DNA of 64,000 nucleotides from Sinonovacula constricta (GCA_007844125.1 CM017557.1:62327411-62391410), one strand, 5' to 3'; positions 1 through 11,540 are shown, counted from the first letter of the stretch. The notes: a model not told the origin generated them from the letters alone. A program made the numbers and translations.

Positions 1-540
1 TTGTCATGATGATTTTACAGGAAAGTCACATTTACCCAGAAAAAGATGCAAATGAATGTTATTCACATGCACATGCGTGTATTTTAAACTATGGGCGTTA
101 TTGTTAAATTTGACATTTAATCTTGCTCGCGGTACTGCACATGGGACGTGGCTTATTTTCTTTTTCTCTCTTTTTGTCTCTCTATCATCTAGTGATCAAT
201 TCGTCTTTATTGATAATTCATATAATGATTAAATCTTCGATGGTATATAATAAATAGAATAATTAACTACTTGGGGGAAAAATCTGTTCTCGTGACATAA
301 AATTGGTTACAACCCTATGCAGTTAATTATCCTCTATCTATTTCTATCTATAATTGCTATACTTTACTTAAGTGCAATCACGGTGATATGCGGAAAAAAA
401 TATCATTGGTCGTCAGATTTGAAAGTTACCCTGTAAAGAAAGTTTTGTTACTCTTTAGTGTATCAGATCCGCCATCCGTTTATTGTTACTTTGCACCGAC
501 ACACATTTGGTCATATTGGCGACATCTATAATTATTGGTA
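1..540. other. No recognisable feature
   Basis: AT-rich sequence with short pyrimidine runs near 150-190 and no ORF, repeat or RNA gene that I can support. Confidence 0.5.
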
Positions 541-554
541 TATTGTCCAAAGCA

Positions 555-692
555 TATTTCGGCTATAGCCGGTGCATTACAAGTCACATGGAAGACCTCC
601 CAACATGAATGTCTTCGACCCGACTAGTATTAGAACCCATACGGTGAGAGCATAACTCGGCAACACTAACCACTTGGCCACGGGCGACGTCC
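555..692 (-). repeat. Degenerate tRNA-derived SINE (family 2)
   Basis: On the minus strand a degraded tRNA-like head (internal promoter remnant around 620-690) is followed by the GAAGACCTTCATGTTGGGAGG-like body seen better at 31763-31929 and 54014-54186. The copy is strongly diverged and its 3' end is not clear. Probably an old Pol III-derived SINE insertion with no coding role. Confidence 0.5.
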
Positions 693-899
693 TATCAAAA
701 TCAACGACAGTATATACTGTAAATCAACTAATGGGATCGGCCAAGAAGTTCCGATTGATCTCATCGCACCTTTTATATGCGATGCTATGACATGGCTACG
801 CAAACTTTCTCTAGTAAACAGTATTTCGGAAAAAAACGCCAGGTGTCATTATATTCAAATTTTGATGAATGAAGTGACGTGTAGTTCCACCTTTTTTGC

Positions 900-1515
900 A
901 TTTTAATGAAATCATGCTATTAAACATTCACTGTCAGACGTCGTATGTCTAAAGGAGCTTACGAAATGTAAAAAATAAATGACGCGCATTTGTTTAAAAA
1001 TACAAAAAAATAAGATAAGCATATGTGATAATTTATATAGAATGGAAAAGAGATAATTGTCATATCGTTTCGCTTTGATATGCCGTTTATAATTGGATTT
1101 CAGGATTATTATAAAACAATTTCTATGTGACAATCTTCAACGATTCATTTTTAATAAGTTGGCCTTCAGTTATATCTTATGGAAAGTTACCACTTTGTAC
1201 ATGTACTTTACAGGCAGCGTCACTCATTAGAGGTACTTGATCTTTAAATTTTCATTAGATAATGTTCAAAACAAAGTAAATCCGAAATATTAGTCTAATA
1301 CCGATTTATTTGGGTTCAAAATGATTAAAATTATATTTCTGCTGTATTCTGTGGACTTTAATTCAATTTTACAGCACGTATTTGATCGAGTTAAATAAAA
1401 AAGATACTATGCTGCTTATAAATAATGTCAGAACGCTTCTACAGGAAATATGATCGTGACTTAGTGACCACATTGTCTGGTTTTCTTTTCATTCTGTGGT
1501 TTTACTTTGAAGCAT
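900..1515 (+). repeat. Segmental-duplication block, copy 1
   Basis: This stretch aligns by eye with 32985-33430 and, in its second half, with 8530-8770. Shared landmarks in order are the ATAATTGGATTTC stretch, a GAGGTACTTGATCTTTAAAT-like segment, a TTTACAGCACGT motif, and AATATGATCGTGAC followed by CATTGTCTGG. No conserved reading frame is evident, so I treat it as duplicated non-coding DNA. Confidence 0.7.
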
Positions 1516-1519
1516 GCAG

Positions 1520-2138
1520 GAGGATTTAAATAGAAAGGCCGTGATTATTTTCCCTCTCACCAGGAGTGTTTTCTTACCGGTTGTAAGCTTGCTGCAGGCG
1601 CCCTTATTTGCAGTACATGTACTCACATAATAACGTGAAAGGCTTCTTCGGACAAAACCCTGTTTGCATTTCAAGTTTATACAGTTCAGAAGGTAGAGAA
1701 GTGCAAGGGCCAAAACAACAGTCTTTGCATTCGATATTGGTCAGGTAGTCTGGTACAGTGATTAAATTTTCATTGTATTCTGTTAAGTCAGCTTCAATAA
1801 AACTACTTAAATAGTCATAATAAACACCGAGAATGATTATATATCTTTATTTTAGTAATTGTTAAAAGTTGTATTTGTATATGTTTGTTTTTTAAAAAGC
1901 TGTTGTGAAACGGCAGTTTGTTTAGGGATTAAAGTGGGTGGCTTCGGTCAGACGTGAAAATGAAGAAAACTGTCTTAAGTTACAGACAGTGGTACAAAAA
2001 AAAAAATAGATTACCTTTTTGGATATGTATATGGCAAATACAACCATGCGATACACATTAAGAAGGTTTAATAAAATTTCGTTTAAGTATTTAGCAATGA
2101 TCATACATATATGTTTACATGGAAACTCTTTAAAGACG
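1520..2138. other. Unassigned spacer
   Basis: No coding region or repeat recognised. It links the first duplication block to the SINE that starts near 2139. Confidence 0.4.
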
Positions 2139-2442
2139 GACCTGGAAGCGCATTCAGTAGAGCAACGGCTCCAGGTACTGGAGATCCCAGGTTCGATCCC
2201 GGGCAGCGACAAACCAAAGTTGTTAAAAAAGTGGTGGTATAACTCCCTTGCTAACCCTGAGGCAAATAAAATGGTAGTTCCATAACTAGTTGGCCCGGTG
2301 TCAGGATAATGTGACTGGATGTGGTATCACGCTAGGTGTTCATGACATGCTATACACTGTGAATGCAGCACTATATCTGCTTCAAGTGCTCCAGATAACT
2401 CAACTACTGCTGGTTGGACGATTAAGTCAACAAACAATAACT
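2139..2442 (+). repeat. tRNA-derived SINE (family 1), near full length
   Basis: The tRNA-like head carries a B-box-like GGTTCGATCCC (about 2191-2201) after a degraded A box. The body holds GGCCCGGTGTCAGGATAATG, CATGACATGCTATACACTGT and ATATCTGCTTCAAGTG, and ends in a GGTTGGACGATTAAG...CAACAAACAA tail. The same order is found at 21772-22082 and 39050-39282. It is a Pol III-type SINE and not a functional tRNA gene, because the acceptor stem does not pair. An old degraded copy sits at the corresponding place in the 25.5-kb unit, so the insertion may predate the duplication. Confidence 0.85.
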
Positions 2443-3060
2443 AAAACGAATGAGCAAAATGGGGATAATGGGCGTTCGTTTTAAAGTATGCATAGCAACA
2501 CTCTTACAGTTTCATATGAGCTTGTAATCAAACATCTCGGATTAAAGGATACAAAACAAATGTCATACTTGGAAACGCTAATTGAACTATGAAACATCTA
2601 ATAATATCTGAGAAGGAAACATGCGATTAAGAGATTTTCGTTAGCTACATCCATTTATAAAGTGGAAAATTAACATATTTTCCATTTTAATCTTCCATGA
2701 TGAGGCATACTGCGATAACAAAGTAGTAAGATAAAAAATTTAAGTACAAGGTTATTTTTTGAATATCAAGAAAATATGACATGGCCCTATGTATATTGCA
2801 ACATATATTTAAATTTAAAAAGACATAGGGCAACTGTATTCACAAGCCAGTTAAATGTATAAGTTACAGAAAAACATTTACGAATTTTATATAAATTAAA
2901 GCAAACCAAACCGCCTTGGAAGGGTCTGATACAAAACCGACCACGTGATGACCTATTATTAGGGCCAAGTTATGATGTCAATAAAGAGTAGTGAAGCTAC
3001 TTAGATCATATCCACTTTCTATTCTGGCGAGGGAGCAAGTACTTTTCTCGATTGTACAAG
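2443..3060 (+). repeat. Segmental block containing an old copy of the ~650-bp repeat
   Basis: 2460-2740 aligns with 26440-26710 (shared landmarks GGGCGTTCG and CTTTACAGTTT, and GATAACAAAG near the end). 2765-3060 is an eroded copy of the interspersed repeat: it starts near GGCCCTATGTATATTGCAAC and keeps CCGCCTTGGAAGGGTCTGAT, where the hairpin of younger copies has decayed. The same old copy occurs at 26690-27180. Confidence 0.65.
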
Positions 3061-3119
3061 AAATGAAATATTTTAAACAATGAAAGACGAAGCAAGGAAG
3101 AGGCGTAACTTGTTTTTTA

Positions 3120-4165
3120 TTTAACAGTAGTGCTCTGAATTTGCGGCCAGTCCTTTAGAATAGCATTCAGCATATCATATTATTAACAATTATCTTCAAT
3201 CATAAACAACTAAAAGCGTTTTTGTAAATGTGTAAATTGATGAACAAAAGAAATATCTTACAGGTACCTGTACGGCATATTACACAGATTGAGTTTCATT
3301 AAATATTTCGAAGAATTTTATTATGATTAGTTAGCTAGTAAAGTAGGGAGGTTTACTCGTAAATTCTAATTAGGAGTTTCTGAAGTGCGGCCTTACAAAG
3401 TTAAGTTCCATCAACGCAATCATCGATAACAAAAGAAAAAGCAGTTGTCAGATGGAGCATTTAGATGGTTATGTTAAAACATATTTAATTTATTACTTTG
3501 AAAGCCTTAAGGTATATTTGATTGTAAAATAAATTCTCTTTTGATATATATTTTGTTACGAACTGTATTATTTATATATGTGCTTCTCATAATTTTCTTA
3601 TTATTGAATGGTTTACTGAAAATAAAAATCTGCTTATTCGGCAAAAATGGTCTCTTACAGACAAAACACCGAAGAAAAATATATTGTATATATTCGCAGG
3701 ATAAAGCATATTTAATACATAAAATCTGTTTTAAGTTTGAAATTGTTATTTAGCATCGCTTTTATTGGTGTGAACGTTTTACTTGATGCAATGTCGCCAT
3801 TAAAGTTAATAAGAACTTCACGAATAAAGCTAATTAACATTTAGTTAAGTGTACTTTCTTAATTACAAGATATAAGAAAAATGGTTTATGGTGAGGTATT
3901 TGTCATGTTGTAGCAATAACAAATAATTGAAAGGAAGAATATTTGTTTTTTGTTTATTTTTTCTCACACCGCTGCTTTGTCAAATGTTTCGCTTTTGTTT
4001 ATTGTTTATAAAACCGCTGCTTTGTCAAATATTTGTATGACAGAATCAAATATGAAGTCCATCTGAGTCTTTCAAATTGCATATGGTTTGAACAAAAGGA
4101 ATAAACAGTCTTCAAAATGAGTCAAATGACAAATAGTTAATGCAATAAAGAAAACTTCAGTTTTC
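3120..4165 (+). repeat. Segmental-duplication block, aligned with 29980-30745
   Basis: Continuous but diverged similarity to 29980-30745. Landmarks include AACTAAAAGCGT / TAGCTAAAAGCGT, GCGGCCTTACAAAGT / GTGGTCTTACAAAGT, ATGGTTTATGGTGAGGTA / ATTTATGGTGTGGTAC, and a CTGCTTTGT...TTTGTATGACAG segment. Copies differ by many indels, indicating an old duplication. ORFs are not conserved between the two, which argues against coding. Confidence 0.7.
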
Positions 4166-4168
4166 CTA

Positions 4169-4905
4169 TAAGAATATATAAGACAAAGTCCTATGAGCAT
4201 TGCAACATATACAAAAATTGAAAAGACACAGGACCAAGGCATCCACATGCATGCCAAATGTAAATTGAGAACAAATCTGTGATGAGTCATTTAACAGTAA
4301 GAGCAAAACCGACAGTAACCGCCTTGGAACGGTCAGTCGGCAATATGGACCGACTGGGGCGCTTAAACCGGTTTTACAGACCTCTAACCTCGTACTTCCT
4401 GATGGGTTTCTCGAATGCAAGCAATGATAAGAAAACTGATCCATTTGAATAAGTGTCCAAGCGCTGCAATTTTGTTTGACAAGTTATGACGAAAGCAGTG
4501 ACGTAATTGAAAATAATATCGACATAGTGTTTAGAAGAGAGAAAGGTATTATTTTGATTAGAAAACCTACAGAAAGCGTTAATAGTAAATGAAATTAACT
4601 TTTTCGAATTAAGAAAAAAAATGACCAGAGAAGAGTAAATGGTTGTAGCATCCTGTTCATGCTGAGATGGAATTGAGGTACCAAAGTCCAATGTCCATCA
4701 AAGGAAATACACGTTAAAATTCTTATAGGGTGAATTAAATGACAACATAGATTACATGGGGAGATTTTTTACGACCGCCACACTGCACAAGTAACATTGT
4801 TGTGATCATGATTAAGAACATATAAGACAAAGTCCTATGAGCATTGCAACATATACAAAAATTGAAAAGACACAGGACCAAGGTATCTACATGTATGCCA
4901 TGCCA
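4169..4905 (+). mobile_element. Young ~650-bp interspersed repeat, plus partial second unit
   Basis: One full unit starts at AAGAATATATAAGACAAAGT (4169) and runs to about 4810. A second unit then begins with nearly the same sequence (AAGAACATATAAGACAAAGT) and stops near 4905, giving ~86-bp direct repeats at the two ends. Inside are a perfect hairpin (4334-4356) and a degraded CRE-like TGACGTAA near 4499. There is no ORF with recognisable domains, so it is non-autonomous. Other copies: 6988-7653, 24695-25260, 41434-42325 and 51057-51735. Confidence 0.8.
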
Positions 4906-5214
4906 TTAATCAAAACAGTATAGACGACATGTCCCCGATATTCTGAAATTACTATGAGAAACGGTAACGATAAACAATATGAATCGTTTTTAACCGACAA
5001 AATCAGATTCCTCTCGTAGACATGTATAATAGTATATAAATATATGAATCATTTTTCTTCAAAAGAATTTAAATGAATGTACGTATTTTTTTAATTAAAA
5101 AATACATAGTTTACATATTTTTAAAGACAATGTAGAAATCTATGTACGACTTGTTTAGAAACGATTTTAGAAGCATTTATTTTTCTCTCAGTTGTCCGCT
5201 TTCTAGGTAGATGT
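4906..5214. other. Unassigned sequence absent from the paralogous unit
   Basis: AT-rich sequence between the repeat and the resumption of similarity to 30760. It has no counterpart at the matching place in the 30-kb unit. No gene seen. Confidence 0.35.
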
Positions 5215-6130
5215 CGTACTTAACTAATAGGTATATCTTTAGTACAATTTATGGTTAATAGGCTTATCCAAGAGTTTACCTCTCATGTCAAGTCTTGAAC
5301 ATAACAACTTTAGATAGTTTAATGTCCTTAGTCCTAGACCACATGCTTGCATTTGGCATCAAGATCTTCCTGGGTACCACTATGATTTATTAACTTAACA
5401 TGAAGTTAAAGCGTTTAAAATCTTATACATGTACTTTGACAGCAAAATGTTATAAAATTTTAATTACCCCATAAATAAACGCCATTCGACTGGTTTCCAA
5501 TATTAGTAAAATCATATTCTTAAGGTGCATATATGAGTATGCGCAAAGACGTGTAAACACAGACAATCCGATTACCGCTTTTGTAGAATGATCCATCTGT
5601 ATTTTGATTAAGCCGTATATTTGCAGATTTTCTGACAGTGCAATATTTGCATAAATGAATATAAATGAATATACTTTAGCAGATATCAGTCATTAATTAC
5701 ATCACACTACATTCACAATACTTCCGAAGGTTCAATGGGGCCATAACGCCATATAAAGATCCGCTCTGATTCTCTCCGCGCGTTCTCGGAATAATCTGAC
5801 ACGATATATTTTCTGATACAAAATTCTTTAGCCTATACTCTCAAACATGAATCACATACAGCTAGATGCCGAAGGCGCATGAATATTAAACTATAGGCGT
5901 GCATACGTACGAAAAGTGTTACAGTCATTTATATCACCGGACAAAGTCATTTGAGTGTATTGATATAACTGTTTAATATTTATAGGCTCGCTTCCTAAAA
6001 TTGTTCGTGTTAAATGCAACATTCATTTGAAGGATGAAGAAGATGATTACTTTTTACCGTTACTTACGATTCCTGAAGAAATGAATTTTAGACTCAATCT
6101 TGTTTGTAAAGGTTTCTCCTTGAGCTTTAT
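5215..6130 (+). repeat. Segmental-duplication block shared by three units
   Basis: Aligns with 30760-31680 and, from 5480, with 48190-49050. Landmarks are GTATGCGCAAAGACG / GTATGCGCAACATCAA, CAGATATCAGTCATTAATTA / CAGATATCATGTCACTAATT / CAGATATCATGTGATTAATT, ATAAAGATCCG (5755 and 48409), and TTGTGTTAAATGCAACATT. No reading frame is kept among the three copies. Confidence 0.7.
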
Positions 6131-6459
6131 TCACCAAATAAAAATTTGTTTACATCTGTTTCTACACATATGCTTATTTTAATATATACTGTACCGACCT
6201 CAAAGTATCGCACATAAGGCGAATCTTTTTATTTGAAATAAAATATCAAACAAATTAAGATCTGGCTAAGTATTCACAAAACATCTTATGTTGAGTGTAC
6301 CCTCAATAGAAGATCATTTCAAATTCAACTGAGTTTCCCCTCAAAATTGTATTCACTCAGCTTATCCTCAACATAGTGCACTTTGTATTTGAAGTCGCCC
6401 AAAACGTACTCTTCTTTTTGTTTGTTTACAAAAGTTCACATCTCGCGTGTGTGATAGTA

Positions 6460-6987
6460 TCTATCCGTTGTGATTCCCCGGCCTGAGTGATGGCGACTGT
6501 CTATTGATTTAGTTGTTCTGCCACGATCATACAGCATGACACTCCAAATAGGCTGTTAATCGTTGATTAATAAAGAAGAACTCATGCGGCATGGTAGATA
6601 ATTGAAAATAAGAAAACATATCACGGTCCTATGAAAATTGCATCAGATATTAAATTCTGAAATGGCACTGGCAAATGTATTCACATGACAATCGAATGTA
6701 AAAGTAACAGTGACGAGACATTATATACAATAGAGCAAACTGTTACTGTTGAGGAACGGTCAGTCGGCAAAAGTGCCAGCTAGGCTGGTGAAAACGATTT
6801 TACAGAACTCTAGCCTCGCATTTCAATTCCTGTGAGGTACCTCAGATGCAAGCAATAAAAAGAAAACAGGTCATTTTAAAACTGTCGAAGTGATGACGTA
6901 CCCTCAATGCTAAGCCAAGACGTTTGTAAGAAAGTAGTTGACTAATTAAACATGATGCTTACATTTTGTTGAAGTGAGGGAATAAGT
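6460..6987 (+). repeat. Segmental block with old copy of the ~650-bp repeat
   Basis: Matches 32020-32400 and 49270-49530: GTGTGATAGTATCTATCC / GTGTTATAGTATTTGCAT / GTGTAATAGTATTTGCAT, then a GGTCCTATGAAAATTGCA repeat start and TGTTGAAGTGAGGGAATAA. From 6615 it is an eroded ~650-bp repeat whose hairpin (CAGTCGG near 6761) is broken. All three units carry it here, so that repeat copy predates the duplications. Confidence 0.7.
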
Positions 6988-7653
6988 ATAGGACTTTGTC
7001 TTATATATTCTTATTCATGATCACAGCAATGTTACTTGTGCAGTGTGGCGGTCGTAAAAAATCTCCCCGTGCATTTAATCTATGTTGTCATTAAATTCTT
7101 CCTATAAGGATTGTTACGTGTATTTCCTTTGATGGACATTGTACTTTGGTTCCTCCTTCTCGGCAAGAACAGGATGCTACAACCATTAACTATTCTCTGG
7201 TCATTTTTTTTCTTGATTGAAAAAGTTAATTTCATTAACTATTAACGTTTTTTGTAGGACTTCCAATCGAAATAATTCCTATCCCTCTTCTGAATACTAT
7301 GTGGACATTATTTTTCAATGACGTCACTACTTTCGTCATAACTTGTCAAACAAAACGTCAGCGCTTGGACACTTATTCAAATGGATCGTTTTGTCTTTTC
7401 ATTGCTTGATTTCGAGAAACCCATCAGGAAGTGCGAGGTTAGAGCTCTGCAAAACCGGTTTAAGCACCCCAATCAGTCCATATTGCCGACTGACCGTTCC
7501 AAGGCGATAACTGTCGGGTTTGCTCTTTTCGTTAAATGACTCATCACGGATTTGTTTTCACTTTTACATTTGGCGTGCATGTGAATACCTTGGTCCTGTG
7601 TCTTTTTTTCAAATTTTGTATATGTGCAATGCTCATAGGACTTTGTCTTATAT
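6988..7653 (-). mobile_element. Young ~650-bp interspersed repeat with terminal direct repeats
   Basis: Bounded by identical 19-bp direct repeats (ATAGGACTTTGTCTTATAT at 6988-7006 and 7635-7653). The paralogous unit at about 49515-49560 reads straight through from TGTTGAAGTGAG to TTTCTATTAAAACAACT, giving an empty site. The element carries TGACGTCA (7319-7326) and a hairpin (7470-7492) with two G-T wobble pairs when read as RNA. No coding capacity was seen, so it is non-autonomous and its mobilising machinery is unknown. Confidence 0.82.
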
Positions 7654-8520
7654 TTTTTATTTCTATTAAAACAACTGCACATGATTCTTAACAGAATTAT
7701 TAAATGTTTAATCAAGTACAAATTGAACAAAGAAGAAGAGGAAATGATTGCAGCATCCTGTTCATATGTAGATAGGTCGAGGTACTATAGTCCGGTGTAC
7801 GTCAAAGGAAAAAACACGTAACAATTCTGATAGGGTGAATAAAAACAGCATATATTACTTGCACGGAGTGAGTTTCACAACCGCCAAACTGTCCAGGAAA
7901 CATTGTCATATGCTTTTCAGAGTATTTATACTTTTTCTCTGTTTATATCTCAAACAACGACCCAGTACCGTCACAAATTTTAAAACGTTTGTTAAGATCA
8001 CAACGACTCCATTTTAGCCTTATATCGCAGATATCCACCAAGTGACTCTATTCTGCCATATAACCGAATAGTCATTTATAAACCACTGATTTATTAGACA
8101 CATATATATAGGATAAAATATACAACCCAATGTATAATAAGATATAAATATGCATACAGAGGTACCAAAATGATTTACACTTAACAGTTGACTTTTTGAT
8201 TCCCATTGTGAATAAAAAATAGACATTGAATTATGAAACCACTTTTCTTTAGAGAAGTGATAGTATTAATCTGCTATTCATTCAACACAGATTTGATGTT
8301 ACTTCGCTATTTGTGATCTCTCTAGCAGTGCAACATACATAAGTTGGGATTGTGCGGAAAGTGAAAATATAGATAACAAGATAATAAATAAAAATAAAAA
8401 TATCCAAGTCACAGTAAATCAATATTTTTACAAAAGAAGTTATTATTTATTATGATTTGCTTTATTTGAATACTTGTGAGTTATGAAGACAATGGCAAAG
8501 TACGCTAATGGATTTTACTT
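7654..8520 (+). repeat. Segmental-duplication block shared by three units
   Basis: 7654-8520 aligns with 32430-32960 and 49540-49680 plus 50240-50890. Conserved points include TATACAACCCAATGTATAATA / TATACAACCTAATGTATAAT, GGTACCAAAATGAT, GAAGTGATAGTATT (8255 and 50637), GCAGATTTGATGTTACT, and AGTTATGAAGACAATGG...AAAGTACG near the end. No protein-coding conservation. Confidence 0.75.
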
Positions 8521-9060
8521 CAATGGCATTCATTAGCAATACATGATCTTTAAATTGCTGAGCACAGATCTTTCTTTCAAACAATATTTTAAAAAATATG
8601 CGAAATAGTAATCTGATATTAATTTATCTTGGTTCTAAATCATTAAAAATAATGTTCTGCTATATTTTATGGAGTCTAATTAAGGTTTACAGCACGTGTG
8701 TGATCTAGTTATGCCAGAACAATTCTAGAGAAAATATGATCGTGTCATTGTCTGGTCTTTGTTTCCTTTCTTTGTTTGACTTGCAGCTAAAAGTAAATTC
8801 GACGTCAACCAAAGAAAGGATGTTATTTTCCAAATTAGTAAAACTTGCATGTTATAACAAGCCGAAAATGACTTCTGTATTGCTGTATTTCATTTGGAAT
8901 TATATTTTTAAAGATTTAAATATTACATTTCGTTACTCTTCCGTTGATTTAAGTTATTGATTTTGCTTCACAAGAATTACCGGAAATATCGTGTTGGCTG
9001 AGTTTTTTCACCTTATCGCTGCTAGAAAACACCACTCGGTCGCCAAAAACAGAAATAGTG
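8521..9060 (+). repeat. Copy 2 of the seven-copy block
   Basis: Contains ATTGCTGAGCACAGATCTTTC (compare 33161), TTTACAGCACGTGTGTGATC, CATTGTCTGGTC and TTTCCTTTCTTTGTTTGACT, followed by CGTCAACCAAAGAAAGG. The counterpart is 33155-33640. The plus-strand ORF across it (8736-8960) is not kept in the paralogs, so I do not call it coding. Confidence 0.7.
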
Positions 9061-9393
9061 TTATGCCAGCAGACTATTCAGTTAAAGGTGACTATTATGT
9101 TTGTCCCATCTACCAATCGAAAAGATTAAAAAGTACTACGCTGTAATAACAACTAAAACTGTACAAAACACACATACACCATCAAACGTATTAAAAAGGA
9201 GTGGTAACTATTATGTAACCATGGTACAGCTGTAAATGGTAAATGCTGTAAACGTGTTTTTAAACCTTCAAGCTACTATGTGCCTGTGCTGAACTGAAAA
9301 ATCCTAAATTAAAACAAGAGAGCCCGTTTTCTTATTACTATCCTGTTTCTTATAAGTTTCAACTTTTTTCTCGCTTTATACTTCTTTATTTTA

Positions 9394-9611
9394 TTGGCAT
9401 CTTTGTTCTTTTTAACAACATCACTATTTAACGCATCCTCATGCTACATAAGAATCTATGTCACATGTTCTGTTGCAATCTTTTTCATCCGATTTTGTGT
9501 CTTCTTTCTCTTCTGGTGGTGTATCCATGTCGACATTTGCAGGTTCTGCATACCTTGTTATCTCTTGGCAAGGCACAAACTCTCTCGCGTTGAAGTCTGT
9601 GGCTTCTGAAT
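9394..9611 (-). pseudogene. Frameshifted exon with a PAM2-like motif (unit A)
   Basis: On the minus strand a good 3' splice site (TTCCCTTACAG) precedes position 9611. Downstream the translation reads NAREFVPC, then a run with DMDTPPEEKEDTKSDEKD, rich in Glu, Lys and Asp. NAREFVP fits the core of PAM2, the short ligand of the MLLE domain of poly(A)-binding protein (family knowledge). The paralogous exon at 35715-35978 has 13 extra bases just before this motif. In unit A their loss shifts the frame relative to the phase-0 exon at 9998-10084 and gives an early stop, and another stop follows the acidic run. I read this as a broken exon. Expression was not testable. Confidence 0.5.
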
Positions 9612-9997
9612 CTGTAAGGGAAAAAATATTTATGTACTTTCTGCTACAATTTAAGTTTAATTAACAGTAACAGTGTTTTGCTAACCGATTTAGAAGTGAA
9701 GAAAGTTGGATTAAAAAAGCAAGGGACTTCATAAAAACAATACAAAACTCTATTATCTTTGATTCGTGACCAAGTGCATAGAATAATGAATACTATGTGT
9801 AACCTATCATTATAACTTAATTGTTGTTTTTTCTACACGGTGCGTGTCAAAATACTCGTTTAAAAAAATTAGATGCAACAGAAGCAGTATTGAAAAGTAC
9901 AATTCGCACTTTGTACCATATACAAAGTGATTCTTACGTATAAAGGCAGATCTGTTTCAGAAAAAAACAAACTATAAGCTTGGTAATTATCTCTCAC

Positions 9998-10084
9998 CGT
10001 TCTATCCAGATCTAGTATTTGTCCATTGCTCGGTATGAACTCTGCGGCCGCAGGGCGTAAGACTGATTCGATGGGAACTCGGAC
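9998..10084 (-). CDS. Candidate 87-bp phase-0 exon with a PAM2-like motif
   Basis: Read on the minus strand, the segment lies between a 3' splice site (CTATTTCAG before 10084) and a 5' splice site (GTGAGAG after 9998). It is exactly 29 codons long and open in only one frame. The peptide contains ESVLRPAAAEFIPSN, close to the PAM2 consensus (x-x-L-N-P-x-A-x-E-F-x-P), with Arg in place of the usual Asn. PAM2 motifs bind the MLLE domain of cytoplasmic poly(A)-binding protein and occur in Paip1/2, eRF3, Tob, ataxin-2 and makorins (known). Which of these, if any, this derives from cannot be told. The next exon downstream (9394-9611) is frameshifted, so the gene copy is probably dead. Unit B lacks this exon. 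Confidence 0.45.
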
Positions 10085-10109
10085 CTGAAATAGAACGATA
10101 TACCCCTCC

Positions 10110-10330
10110 TGGTGTGCATTTAATCTCAGGAATCGGGATTTGTTTTAAGTAATAAATATTTTTTTGGTAATTTGCCAAGAATCAACAGGCATGTCTGATA
10201 CCGTGTTTTCTGTTAGGTTGTTTGTGCTTTGACGTCGTAATGCGCCTCCTGGCGTCGTATTCGGACGTCGTTTTACAAATGTACGTTACGACGTCTCCTT
10301 CAGGGCAAATGTAAATAGAGAATACCAGAT
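10110..10330 (+). repeat. Segmental-duplication block
   Basis: Similar to 36355-36560 and to 54475-54586 joined to 55316-55510. Shared points are TGCATTTAATCTCAGGAATCGGG / TGCATAATTCTCAGTAATCGG / TGCATAAATTTCGGTAATCGG and a following run of ACGTC/GACGT-containing sequence. Confidence 0.55.
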
Positions 10331-11540
10331 TAGTGTTGAAATAAAAATGTCATCATACGAGGCTGAGACACATTTCAATCGCAAGGATTGCCTTGTCGTG
10401 CCCAATGTGGTAACATTTTCTTTCTTTGTTCGACAATTAATAGCCTTATCTTCTAATTACTTTTTTACCATCTATGTTATAAACTATACGCGCTTAACAC
10501 AATAGTAAAATTACTTATTCTTCATGAAATACGACCTGTAATATTTGTAAATAAAATTTAACTTACTTGTATCCAAAGTCACTTAAACTTCGTAGGTAGT
10601 AGGTACATCGCCAAATCATCAAATTCAAACTAAACCATAGATGGCTGGGGTACAGAGTCAACAGAACTAAGTTTTCTGGACCGGTGGATTGAGTCTCATT
10701 TGAAACTTTTCTTCCGCGAATGAAACTGAAGAAAAATTACGCATTTATATGATCCTAGTATCTCAACTTCGAATTGTACATGTACACGTTTGCATTTTTA
10801 TATGAATAACGCGAAGTCGTATTGCTTCCAAGCCCGTGCTTACAACATGAGACAGATAAATGACGTGTAACTTTCGAAGAAATTTACCTTACCATTTGTA
10901 AAGTCATATGATAAAAACAAAAATTCAATGGATTTAAATCCTTCTAAATTATTGTACATTGTATATGTATCACCAGCTTTTGCTTTCCTGAAAATCTTTT
11001 CAGCAAATGTCAACTCGATGAAATAAAAATCTCTTTTTGCAAAAATATCTTTTAACATATTGTTCGAATAAAGAAGCATATATGTTTACTTTTCTCATCT
11101 TCAAGTTAAATTATAATGTTTAAATAAATAAATCTTTAACGTTACATGTTCGTTTGATATCTCAATGACACACTTAAGGGACAAATACATTTAATTGCCA
11201 TATGCTTTTTAAATATTGTGTTTAAAAAATCTACCATAATACATGCACCAGTTCAGTCCCAGACATACTTCAAACTTTAAATTGGCCTTCCTAGAAATCA
11301 GATAACAATATAACGTTTTACAATGCTTCGGCATGTCATAATTCTAACAATGTCTGATAACACCATAGACAATTTTGTAGACTATCCTAAAACATATTAA
11401 TCCCTGGAAACGCTAGATCATGTCACATTATCAATAACTCCATAATTCAAACACATCAGTACAACCAATCAATCATTTATACATACTATCTTTCTAGCCA
11501 TAGTTATTAACACGGTGGAACATGTCGCCGTGTTCGGGCC
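10331..11540. other. Unassigned spacer
   Basis: No gene recognised. The small minus-strand ORF at 10840-11079 shows no domain, splice context or paralog conservation. Confidence 0.4.

Noticed and set aside
1922..2212. Minus-strand ORF MSLPGIEPGISST...
   Set aside because: The start is the antisense of a SINE tRNA-like head, a common false ORF.
2145..2215. Functional tRNA gene
   Set aside because: Has a B box, but the acceptor arms do not pair and the rest is SINE body repeated elsewhere. Same for 21772, 54110, 57655, 37205 and 55525.
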